Assembly: GCA_951640165.1 (NCBI GenBank) | Contig: OX621252.1 | Span: 18,435,934 to 18,499,933 of the forward strand | Direction of reading: 5' to 3' | DNA: 64,000 nt | Source: Pseudoips prasinana | Taxonomy: Eukaryota; Arthropoda; Insecta; Lepidoptera; Nolidae | In this document: positions 55,320-64,000 of the stretch, in pieces | How the letters are laid out: the number at the start of each line of letters is the position of its first letter | How positions within the stretch are numbered: the first letter of the stretch is position 1 | Position numbers and translations under genes: made by a program | The notes under the pieces: model-generated | What the model saw: the letters and a program-made list of their open reading frames with translations, nothing else | Told to the model about the DNA's origin: nothing | Databases searched by the model: none

Positions 55320-55494
55320 TTACACCCAGACTCTTTCATATATATAGACATGTTCCTGTACACAACTATCTGACCTGAGTGGAATTCTAACACACGACCT
55401 ACGGTGTGAAAGGCAAGCATCTACTAACCACGCCAACCGATCCCATGTAAACTTAACTGTTTTTGGTTCAAAGTTGATTGACTGGTGAATATAG

Positions 55495-55680
55495 ACCCCT
55501 TTTTTTTTTGTTAAGCAGGGGTAATGCCTTCGCATGCATGCCACCCGCAAAAAGTGTCTGCGGGTGGGTATGTCGGACTTGCACCGACTAAACCTACCTG
55601 CCGTGGACTTCTCTTGGCGCCTGATGGGAGAGTCCCGGGAACGCGGGTATGCTGCTCCGGTACCCCCCGAATATAGTACC
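55495..55680. repeat. Probable LINE 3' UTR fragment
   Basis: GC-rich block with hairpin cacccgca...tgcgggtg and the phrases ggtatgtcggacttgcaccg and actaaacctacctgccgt, which I associate with lepidopteran LINE 3' UTRs. The minus-strand open frame at 55320-55700 crosses this and the SINE head and is not a gene. Confidence 0.45.
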
Positions 55681-55857
55681 CCTAAGAATATTGCAGCCAA
55701 TTAACGTTATATACGCTACGCTAACAATGATATCTTGTGTAGTATTGTTCTCCCGCATAAATTACATGGCCAAATTCAATGTGATGCGGGACTTACTATT
55801 AAGCCGGTTGCCTTTTTGCCAGCTGACTTAATCGTTTAAGAATACAGGTTTGTTGTA

Positions 55858-55992
55858 CAGACGCCAGCACATCAAGCTAACCCAATCTGTCAATTTTCCC
55901 TAATTGAAAGTGAACCTCATGTTTAAGTGATAAAGTTGAAAATCTATAAAAGAAATTTGACAGATTGGGGTAGCTTGATGTGCTGGCGTCTC
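55858..55992 (+). mobile_element. M135 MITE, copy 5
   Basis: 135 bp flanked by TA at 55856-55857 and 55993-55994. Left end cagacgccagcacatcaagc; right end reversed gagacgccagcacatcaagc. This copy and copy 1 have the best-matched arms. Confidence 0.82.
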
Positions 55993-56045
55993 TACATCTA
56001 GATAATTTATTTCGATTAGATATTAAGTATTTGTATTTGCTGTTT

Positions 56046-56312
56046 GGCTGACGGTAAAGAATATCGCCATCCAATCTCATCCCGTGGGGGGCGTAGAAGT
56101 TGACCCGAGGGATAATCTATCAGAGAACGGGCAGCTGCATTCTCTATGTACTATGACCATAATACTGCGGTCGCCAACCCGTCTGCCAAGCGTGAGGATT
56201 ATAAGCATATTCCTCCAATTAATGGACACAAGTCTATTGTGAAAATCTTTTGGGGATGCCTTTGTCTAACTGTGGACGTCATTAAGTTGACATGATGATG
56301 ATGACGATTTAG
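56046..56312 (+). mobile_element. RTE-tailed short repeat (family T), copy 3
   Basis: Contains ggctgacggtaaagaatatc, ggggcgtagaagttgacccg, aacccgtctgccaagcgtga and cctttgtctaactgtggacg, ending in an (ATG)n-like tail (gatgatgatgacga). Confidence 0.7.
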
Positions 56313-56314
56313 GT

Positions 56315-56602
56315 TTATGACGAAATGAATAATCATATGTATAATAACAATTTTAAAAAAAATTTAAAGAAAAAATTTCAAAATACCCTGATCTGAGTTT
56401 TGAATATGCGCAAATTTGGAGAACCGAAAGACCTGCGATCATACCTATTGATATATCCACAAATGGAGTTATTCCTTAATCTCTGAAAATCAACCTTGCA
56501 AGTTTAGGGCTTGATATCTGTCTGGAGAGATACATGCAGAAGGCCGTTCTGCTGGCGAATGCCAGGATTGTGCGGAAATTTCTCTCCGTGTAGCCCAAAT
56601 AT
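56315..56602 (+). pseudogene. Retroelement polyprotein C-terminus with one stop
   Basis: Frame KISKYPDLSFEYAQIWRTER, then IIPIDISTNGVIP, a TAA stop, SLKINLASLGLDI, and MQKAVLLANARIVRKFLSV to a TAG. The order K.Y.DL..E..R.W....V.PIV.S..G..PK.L...L..LGL and QKAVLL...IVRKFL is a pattern I know from LINE C-termini annotated as R2-like in insects. A short AT-rich tail with ATA repeats follows, then a SINE. Endonuclease and catalytic parts are not visible. Confidence 0.6.
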
Positions 56603-56691
56603 TGTATAAGTTGTATTTGTGTTAAAATACCCTTGTATGATATCTTGTAAATAATAATAATCTTGTATAATAAACATGTGAGATAATAATA

Positions 56692-56939
56692 TAATAATAT
56701 TTAGGGACAATGTCACACAGATCATCATAGCCCCAAACTAAGCAAAGTTTGTACCATGGGTACCAGGCGACGATATACATACTTATATAGATAGATAAAT
56801 ACTTATATACATAGAAAACATCAATGACTCAGAAACAAATATTCGTGCTCATCACACAAATATATGCACTTACCGGGATTCGAACCCAGGACCACCAGCT
56901 TCGTAGGCAGGAGCACTCCCAACTAGGCTACAGTGATCG
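56692..56939 (-). mobile_element. tRNA-derived SINE, family B
   Basis: Full-length minus-strand copy: head cactgtagcctagttgggag; B-box region cctgggttcgaatcccgg; tail gggacaatgtcacacagatc (plus strand) next to an ATT run. Confidence 0.82.
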
Positions 56940-57723
56940 TCGACCGGTCGATCGTGTATGATGATATGCGTAATTTAAAATACCTATACATATAGCCAAT
57001 GTGATATAAATTGACACCATCTTTCTTTTCATTCTAGAACTATCTAATGTCAATTTCTTATTAAGAATTTTGTTTGTAATTTTTATCAGCCATAATTTTT
57101 CTTTTGTTCTAGTATTAGAACATTCTTGAAATGTTAAGAAGCCCACCAAAATCATTTTCAACATCATCAATAGATTGAAATAAAATATGATAGGCGGTAT
57201 TCTAGATATCTTTGTATAGGTTTTAGCTCATACTATAATAAAACTCAGCAAAGTTTCGTCCACTAAGGATTTATTGCGAGGTTTCCATAGAAAAAGGCGC
57301 TTCTATTCTAGACTTACTCTCAAAAGATATTTTCTTAAGGAGCCTTTTTTACCCATTTTTCGAATAGCTATTTCAGATTTATGAATCTTTGAAGTACCAA
57401 TATCATTAGTAAAATAATATTATATAACTTTTTCCTTTGTTTTAAGGCTGTTACAAATAGTGGGTCATCTAGGCCCATCAATAGCCACTTTTACAATCGC
57501 GTGTAAGCTAATGCATTATTCAACAGCAGCTATAATTTCGCCTGTATTCTCAGCTATGCGATTTATATCAGTAACAAATACGTTATCGCTACCTGATTGA
57601 GGCCACGCGATTTGAGGTTTCTCTACTATGGTAAATTTGAATGATCGTTGACAAACTTGGGCGGGAAGATACCATTTAGAGCCCACCTAGCCACCTACCA
57701 GATATAAATAAATAATAAATAAA
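56940..57723. other. No gene recognised
   Basis: AT-rich and unassigned. The minus-strand open frame at 56928-57170 has no domain features. Confidence 0.5.
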
Positions 57724-57975
57724 TATCCTGGGACATTATTCACACACGGTCATCTGATCCCAAACTAAGCAGAGCTTGTACTATGGAAACCAGATAACTG
57801 ATATACTACATATACTATTTTTCTGTAAATACATACTTATATAGATAATTTACACCCAGACTCAGGACAAACAGACATGTTCATGCACACAAATATTTGT
57901 CCCGGGTGGGAATCGAACCCACGACCTCCGGCGTGAAAGGCAGCGTATCTGCCAACCACGCCAACAGGCCCGTCA
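57724..57975 (-). mobile_element. tRNA-derived SINE, family A, well preserved
   Basis: Best-preserved family A copy: head gggcctgttggcgtggttgg; B-box region gtgggttcgattcccaccc; body tgtctgtttgtcctgagtct; tail ggacattattcacacacgg (plus strand). Useful as a reference for the family. Confidence 0.85.
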
Positions 57976-59389
57976 ATAAATATAACTACTAACTAAGTCA
58001 ATAAATATGACAGACATGTTGTTTGTTTGTTTTGGAAGAAGACAGCAATAGCATAATTTACATACTGCCAATTATCATTTGTTAGATGCAGTGATATTTT
58101 TAGTGCCAGTTTGTTGATCATTGGAAATTCGTCGTAAAAATTACGTATAAATCTATTAATTATGAACTTAATCTCGGTAACTGGTGTTCCTTTTGGTCCT
58201 TTCCTATGGACTAAATTATAACATCTTTTGGGGAATGAATGGTTCAGTAGGATTCCTTAGGCGATTGGACTAGTACTGCGGTACGATGAGCATGCTGGGA
58301 TTTTTTTTATATTAATATTAGCGAAAAAGAACGTAGCTACTTTTTGATACAAATTGGCAACTATAGTGAAACCTATATAGAGAAACCGTGTTATGGAATT
58401 TCCATTCCGCAATCGGTGATTGAATTGAGGTTTCCTATAATCATTTCCCGTTTGGTGCATGTAGGTTAAACTATTTGAACAGCTGTAGAAACATATATAA
58501 AACATATATCTTACCTCTAGTTGAAAATTGACGACAATGTATCAGTTTTAACAATGGCGTTTAATCTTTGTAGCTGTGGATTATTCGTCATCTCACCATT
58601 ATTTTCTTGTATGGATTTCTGATCTAAACTACCTATTAGTAATCTTTTTATATAGCGGTACCTTCTCCAACTACAGAGAGAGTACAAAAATAATGATAAC
58701 ACTATTTTGAACTAGAAGAATTCACACACAATTCGGAGTCATGAATGTCCGTGTGGAAAATGGACTCCCGAGAGACAATGCATTCTTTGCCATTTATGCA
58801 CATGTACACTTCGGTTAGATATTATAGAATTCGTCAGGCAGGATTATGTCCCCCACACCTCCCACCCTCCACCCCTATTTCAGATCAAAGATCCTGTGCC
58901 AGCAATAACAAGCTCTAATTTGAAGTAGGTCCTTTCATTTCAACAGCGGTCTGCGTCGTGGTATTTAGCCCATAAAGCATTCGCCACCAAAATTTATAAA
59001 ACGGCTGGTTGCGAGCCTTCTGTTTTCGACACGAAGTCGGTCTTTTAGTATAATTTATATAAAACAATTATATAAAGTATCCTGAGAGACCGACATAGTA
59101 GAAGTAATTAATCAATAACAGCTGTGCTACGAGACGGACCGACTAGTCTACCCTTCAAAACCTTTGATTAAGGTAATGATCTAAGGTTAAAAGAAGTATG
59201 TAATTGTGCTACCTGTACTTATTGATTGATTAAATTGAAGTGCCATATTGTGTTTATGGCACTAAACTCTTTGGAACTCTTTGGCATTAAAATGTAGTTT
59301 TTCATATTCAGTCTTTTGTTTTTACATTTTGGCGGCATTTCTAATATTTCATGTCTACGTTATCAGGGATTATACTCAAGTAAGATCTA
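57976..59389. other. No gene recognised
   Basis: No supported gene. A pyrimidine-rich stretch at about 58850-58884 ends in ttcag and resembles a splice acceptor, but the downstream frame closes within about 15 codons in all phases. Confidence 0.45.
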
Positions 59390-59689
59390 CTACGATTTTA
59401 AATGTAGTTTCTCAAGGCTAGTTTCACCTTCAAGCTCCTTTTGGTGATGAAAAACGATGTAAGTCAACTGTTTATTACTGGTTTGCAGAATTAAAACACG
59501 GTCGTATCAAACACATTTCCGAATTATTTAATGGCCGTTCGTTTACTGCTGTAAACAACGAAACAATCAATGATATTGCATTGATGTTTTCTTTGTTCCG
59601 TATGATCGAAACAAACAGGCATTCAGACATTCTTACATACAGACTTGAGTCAGAAACAATCAATCATACAATAATATTTGGTAGTGTTA

Positions 59690-59957
59690 GGCGATTAGCA
59701 CGCTGCCTCGCATGGTGCAGCGTAATGCGTGAGTGCGTGTTCTAAGGGAGATACTTACAAGCATGTAAGTATCTCCGTTTGTATAGAAAACACGCACAGT
59801 CCATCACACTGAAAATGCATCTGCATGGACGCGCGTGGATGCAGTTTCAGTGTGTTGGACTTTGCGTGTTTCCTATGCAAACGGCGATACTTACAAACAA
59901 CGATAGAACACGCACTCACGCACTACGCTGCATCATGCGGGGCATGTGCGAATCGCC
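59690..59957. mobile_element. Long-hairpin MITE (Harbinger-like flanks)
   Basis: 268 bp flanked by TTA on both sides (59687-59689, 59958-59960). The two halves are extended inverted repeats (ggcgatt..cac, tgcgtgagtgcgtgttct, ggaaacacgca and cacactgaaa-type blocks), so the element can fold nearly end to end. An extra small palindrome (gagatacttacaagcatgta) lies in the left arm. The 3-bp TTA duplication suggests PIF/Harbinger. It is inserted in the mariner relic. Confidence 0.72.
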
Positions 59958-60131
59958 TTAAACCGAGTTCTTGATGGTTCCCTCAAAATTTAACTGAGGT
60001 CTATAAAACGGACCGCGTCACTTGGTCCAATGCCATGATTACCCGATTCAAAGAAGGGACGTTAAAAGTATTGGACATAGTGACGGGTGACAAAACATGG
60101 ATTTACAGCTACAATCCCAAAAGAAAGCAGT

Positions 60132-60394
60132 TGCTTGCTTGCTTATCGTATGGGCAGTGGTAACCCTAGTGTCAGAGTTGCTCAAGCCGCCCAGTAGGCC
60201 TCTGACATGGCTTAACGACTGTTGTCTAATGACTACAACCGGGACCGACAGCTTAACGTGCCCTCCGAAGCACGGAGACGCTCAGAAATTAAACCACTTT
60301 GGCGGTCACCCATCTATGGACTGACCGCGAGCGTAGTTGCTTAACCTCGCCGATCATTTACAGACCGGTGAGAGCATCTAGCTATGAGCGCCTC
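60132..60394 (-). mobile_element. 5S-rRNA-like SINE with target duplication
   Basis: Full-length minus-strand copy bounded by a 12-bp direct repeat aaagaaagcagt (60120-60131 and 60395-60406). The 3' tail reads (AAGC)n (ttgcttgcttgctt on the plus strand) directly at the left boundary. The head is gatgctctcaccggtctgta, gcgaggttaagcaactacgc and gatgggtgaccgccaaa, with the 5S-like promoter region. It sits in the mariner relic, joining KRKQ to the VWVF block when removed. Confidence 0.9.
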
Positions 60395-60590
60395 AAAGAA
60401 AGCAGTAATTGAGTGTTTGGGTATTTTCTGGTGATCCGAACCCAACCAAAGTGGCGAGTGTGAGGACTGCAGTTAAACGTTGCTACTTGTTTAATGAAAC
60501 TGGACACGTCGCTAATGTCGCTTTGAAGAATCGTCGTGTAGTAAATAGCAATTGATATACAAATTTTGTTTGCCGGAAATTCATAATAAA

Positions 60591-62252
60591 CTGTGTAAAA
60601 ATAGGTACTATGCTCGCACGATGATAACTATGAAAAAGTCAAAGTATTTTTTATTATTCAGTCCAGAAATGTTTAGTGAGTACCGCGTATCAACATAACA
60701 ATTCAAGTTCGTTTCAAACGACATGAAATTTTAATTGCTTCTTCAAATATTATACGTGAAACGTGATACATTGCCATTTATCACCCTGCCGTAAAAACTT
60801 TGACCTTTTCTATACAACACTATTTTTCATTTGGCCAGTAACAACAAAAAATATGACAAAGAAAAACTCAAATCAATTTCAGACCAATAAATCAAACAAA
60901 TTGGTTTGGCGTAGTTATTGGCACGAAACAAATGACACATCGGAGTTTAATTGACATGGTCCACTATGAAATTCCGTTCCTATTAAATTTGATGTTGTTC
61001 CGGCGACCGCTGATTTCACTATCGAGGACGAACTTCCTTACCCTGTAATGACTACTAACTAGTGAGGACAGCTCGGGGCATTGAGGGTTACTTTTACCGA
61101 TACCACAGTACTAACAGTCACACAGTATTGTAATGCTTGCTGCTTTAGTGAAACAGTATCGTTTTCAACTGTGTACTAACTTTTAAACAATGGACTGGGT
61201 CGTGGCAAAAAGTGTTATTTTGATTTTACTGTCAATAAAAATAACCGTGCGACATCAAAAAGTTGTCAATGCTGCATTACTCTGCATTAGATTGCTATAG
61301 ATAAAGCTTAATTTAAGGTGAAAAATGCTATTGCTTATTAGCAGCGGATAAGTTTTGAAAAAAATTAAAAATCTATCCATGAAAATAAGCAACACCAATG
61401 TGCAAAATACGCCAAATAAAATATTTTACGTCCAGAGAGCAGGTTATTGAACTCCTAACCCCGGCTATTATAGGTGACCAAATCGTTTAATAATAAGCCT
61501 GTACCGCATAACTTTTTACATCTCGCTTATTCTGGGTAGTTTCTCTTCTTGTTGATTATTGCTTTTCTGTAGTGATACGGTATTAGAAAGGGTGGATCGC
61601 GTAATTTGGTTTTGCGGTCGGACCTTGCGTCGGCTCACTACGTGCCTTAACTATTGTTTTGTTTATACGACCGTAATTAGGCCGTTTGTCATGTTACGTT
61701 AGCGGTTTTTGAAGTGTTTATTTAAACCTATGATTATTAATTGCTTTTGAATTTCATCACAAGATGAAGAATATCGATTGATTGAGACCCGTACCATGTA
61801 AAAGATGTCGAGTTTATGTTAGTAGGTGACGTTATGCTTTTGTTTTCTCTAGTTTTAAAGTAGTACCAGTATTTAAATTTATTTTTCAATAGCATGGTAT
61901 TTATTGGTGAAATTGTAATTATTAATTTGCTGATAAAAAGCACCTACCAATTTTTATTGTGATTATTTAATCTTTTATATTGATTATCACATGTTTAGTA
62001 ACTTTTATATTTATATTTTTGCCGTCAGTCAAAAGTGCTAAATAGAATATTATCACTGCAGTGATTCTTGTTTTATAACTTTGATATCGTGTACTCATAT
62101 AGGTGTACAATTTTTTTATAATAATTTGAGTTCTTATTGGTCGTGCGTCATAAAATATTTTAAACAAATGTATTATGTCTTACCTTTTTTATGTGGAGTA
62201 CATAATATTCACTCAGATGAAGACAAAATGAGAGCTGATAGTAACCACTTCA
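60591..62252. other. No gene recognised
   Basis: AT-rich sequence with short chance open frames. No repeats matched. Confidence 0.5.
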
Positions 62253-62435
62253 TGTAAAATACAGAACTAGTGACTTCGAACGGGTAGATAGAAAGACAAA
62301 AATTAGTTAGTAAGTAAACTATCTTTTGTCCCGTTAGAAGTCAGGTGTGACCATTACTTGCACTTCGTGTAAAATACAGACTAATGGCCCTCCTCGACTT
62401 CGAACGCGTAGATAGAATGACAAAAATTAGTTTAA
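62253..62435. repeat. Local duplication of a Helitron-end-like block
   Basis: The segment tgtaaaatacagaactagtg with cttcgaacgggtagataga recurs about 117 bp later (tgtaaaatacagactaatgg, cttcgaacgcgtagataga), both followed by gacaaaaattagtt. The actag...cttcga...cgggt core resembles the Helitron ends at 1147 and 18838. Confidence 0.5.
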
Positions 62436-62710
62436 ATGACCAATTTAGATAAAAATAGGTTTAGTAACTTAACTATAATAGACAGACATATAATTTTATA
62501 ATCCTTTTCTTTTAGCTATTGATGAGAATAAACATGTACATTACTTACGGTATCATCATATATTCTGCAGCTCACGTCATGTAATAAGTTATAAAGACAA
62601 TTTTAATACCTTGGGATTCATTATTGTAATTTTTCTAGGATATCAATTTTGTTCCTTGTTGCTACAAGATTTTAAAACTATCTTCTTAATAATATTAGTT
62701 TAGATACGAA

Positions 62711-62901
62711 TCCAAGCCATGCATTAGGCCTCTGACATGGCTTAACGACTGTTGCCTAATGGCTACAACTGGGACCGACAGTTTAACGTTCCGTCCGAAG
62801 CACGGAAACGCTCAGAAATTAAACCACTTTGGACATCTATAGACTGACCGCGAGCCTAGTTGCTTGACCTCGCCAGTCACGGACCGGTGAGAGCATCTAG
62901 C
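62711..62901 (-). mobile_element. 5S-rRNA-like SINE, 3'-truncated
   Basis: Head gatgctctcaccggtccgtg, then gcgaggtcaagcaactaggc; the C-box segment is shortened. The body is present up to ccatgtcagaggcctaatgc, and the 3' end is missing. Confidence 0.72.
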
Positions 62902-63600
62902 TGCTTATTCTTTATCGTGTTTTATTTTGTATTGATCCAGTTATATCTAATATATATTAATAACTAATGTAGGTACTTATCTAGAAGTATGGACATGTCT
63001 AGACAAAGTCGTTTGATATTTTTCAGTGTCGTAAATAAGAAAAATATCATTTTTATACTAGCCATTTGTGTAATAGTGTATGTGATACCGCATCGCAGCG
63101 TCGATCTTTTTCTCGAGAAAATGCTTTCTACAACAACATTTTTTTATCGCGTTCCATTATCATTCCAAAACAAAATATTGTACGAGATAAGGTTTCCCTA
63201 TAATATTTATAAGGTGATATTTTTGAAAGAGACGACCCCCTGTTTTGTGGTTGTTATCACCAAACACTAAAGATAGGTATTAAGTCCCACTATTCGTGTC
63301 TCACAGGGTTGAAACTTATGACATCAAAATTCCCAAACGTATAGACAATGCAATGCAATGTTTGTGATATGAATACATCAATAGAACCAAGAAAAATCAC
63401 ATGGCACAAAGGTTAAAAGAACACAACTAGATTCCTAACCCTCTAAACCCCTTAACTTTAAAATAAGTACCAAATTGAGCTAAGAACGTCCTGTAGTTAG
63501 TCTTTTGATAATCCCACAGGAACTTAACTTAAACTGTGTACCCAATTTCATCCAAATCTGTTTTTGCATGATTTAGTAACTGACATTTAAACATATGACA
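62902..63600. other. No gene recognised
   Basis: The plus-strand frame at 62989-63270 is a 93-codon ORF of hydrophobic and aromatic residues with no recognised domain; I consider it chance. Sequence at 63500-63575 (tgtgtacccaatttcatcca) resembles repeat UTR sequence. Confidence 0.4.
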
Positions 63601-64000
63601 TCATCACAAGTCCCTTCAATTAGTAGCCAGGTCTGTGACATTTCCACAGTTCAGGTGAGTATAGAGCAGATCTATGAGCTATTGAAAGCTCTTGATCCAT
63701 TCAAGTCCGCTGGTCCCGATTCAATACCAGCCTCTTTCTTAATTGCGTGTGCTAAAGAACTATCCGCGCCTATAACTTTGCTGTTCAGACGATCACTGAA
63801 GGAAGGTGTCGTGCCATCGATATGGAAATCAGCCTTCGTTACACCTATCCATAAAAATGGAACCAGAAACGCTGTTACAAATTATAGGCCGATATCGAAA
63901 TTATGTTTGATAGCGAAAGTTCTCGAGCGTGTAGTTTATAATCATATTTATGACTCAGTGAAATTAGTGTTCATACCAGAACAACACGGTTTTGTAAGAG
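63601..64000 (+). CDS. LINE reverse transcriptase, partial, runs off the window
   Basis: An open frame of at least 133 codons continuing past the right edge. It contains DPFKSAGPDSIPASFLI, SLKEGVVPSIWKSAFVTPIH, NYRPISKLCLIAKVLERVV and IPEQHGFVR. These are the fingers-region blocks of a non-LTR reverse transcriptase (K-S-G-P-D, W..A.V.PI.K.G, NYRPIS, Q.GF). An in-frame TAG and TAA upstream (63571-63576) and the absence of endonuclease sequence suggest a 5'-truncated copy. The FADD catalytic motif would be beyond the window. It is not the same family as 29316-31488 judging by these blocks. Confidence 0.8.

Larger units (their letters stand above)
54713..55445 (-). mobile_element. tRNA-derived SINE (family A) split by a Helitron
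   Basis: The tail lies at 54713-54834 (cctgggacattattcacaga, cccaaactaagcagagct). The body and head resume at 55320-55445 (tacacccagactctttcata; ccacgccaaccgatccc). The missing middle is where the Helitron at 54835-55319 sits. Confidence 0.75.
59390..60590 (+). pseudogene. Mariner transposase relic carrying two later insertions
   Basis: Frame readings give FGDEKRCKSTVYYWFAELKH, SELFNGRSFTAVNNETIND and MIETNRHSDILTYRLE, the N-terminal DNA-binding half. After the hairpin element come KTDRVTWSNAMITRFKEGT, DIVTGDKTWIYSYNPKRK (first catalytic Asp in TGD) and, after a SINE, VWVFSGDPNPTKVA and ETGHVANVALKNRRVVNS. The second half of the catalytic core is missing. Stops and shifts are modest, so the order of insertion can be read. 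Confidence 0.75.

Noticed and set aside
58850..58930. Pyrimidine tract plus TTTCAG resembling a splice acceptor
   Set aside because: All three downstream phases close within about 15 codons and no Ig-like or other domain pattern follows.
62989..63270. Plus-strand 93-codon open frame
   Set aside because: Hydrophobic AT-driven composition with no domain, no splice context and no support from neighbours.

Overview
The window looks like a large, mostly non-coding stretch of a lepidopteran (moth or butterfly) genome. It is AT-rich and dense with repeats. The repeats match types I associate with Lepidoptera: short Helitrons ending in a GC-rich tip plus CTAG, several tRNA-derived SINE families with an (ATT)n tail, RTE-type LINE ends with (ATG)n tails, mariner and Tc1 elements, and many short inverted-repeat elements. 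No bacterial-style gene organisation is present.

Only one host coding segment can be called with confidence. It is a 209-bp internal exon on the + strand at 38868-39076, encoding half of an immunoglobulin V-type domain of a Sidestep-like cell-surface protein. Its neighbouring exons are not recognisable here, so most of the window is probably intron of that gene or its flanks. A speculative two-exon small gene (22498-22988) is flagged. Nearly every other long open frame is transposon protein or a shadow of one.

Layout: 1-7 kb holds LINE, Helitron and SINE debris, including a head-to-tail Helitron pair inside a SINE, and a decayed mariner. 7-23 kb holds SINEs, a 135-bp MITE, a hAT-like element and a palindromic MITE inside a SINE. 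23.1-25.2 kb is a 5'-truncated LINE split by a full-length intact mariner. 25-29 kb holds more SINEs and MITEs and a Harbinger-like element. 29.0-31.6 kb is a LINE reverse-transcriptase ORF with one stop, abutting an RTE fragment. 32.4-35.1 kb has an RTE insertion with its target duplication, a Harbinger-like element and an intact Tc1. 36-39 kb has RTE relics, a perfect hairpin, a MITE and the host exon. 39.4-45 kb is the least repeat-rich part and may hold conserved intronic sequence. 45-51 kb has RTE relics, Helitrons and a nearly intact mariner. 53-57 kb holds nested Helitron/SINE insertions and a LINE C-terminus. 59.4-60.6 kb is a mariner relic carrying a long-hairpin element and a 5S-rRNA-like SINE with a clean target duplication. 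The right edge enters a LINE reverse transcriptase.

The elements interact. Autonomous transposases and LINE reverse transcriptases sit beside the non-autonomous families they could mobilise: TA-flanked MITEs with Tc1/mariner, TWA-flanked hairpins with Harbinger, and SINEs that share a 3' tail. The nesting gives a relative insertion history. The most interesting observations are a 5S-rRNA-derived SINE family with at least eight copies, three tRNA-SINE families sharing one 3' tail, and a five-copy TA-flanked MITE. All family names come from my own recognition of the sequence; no database search was run.
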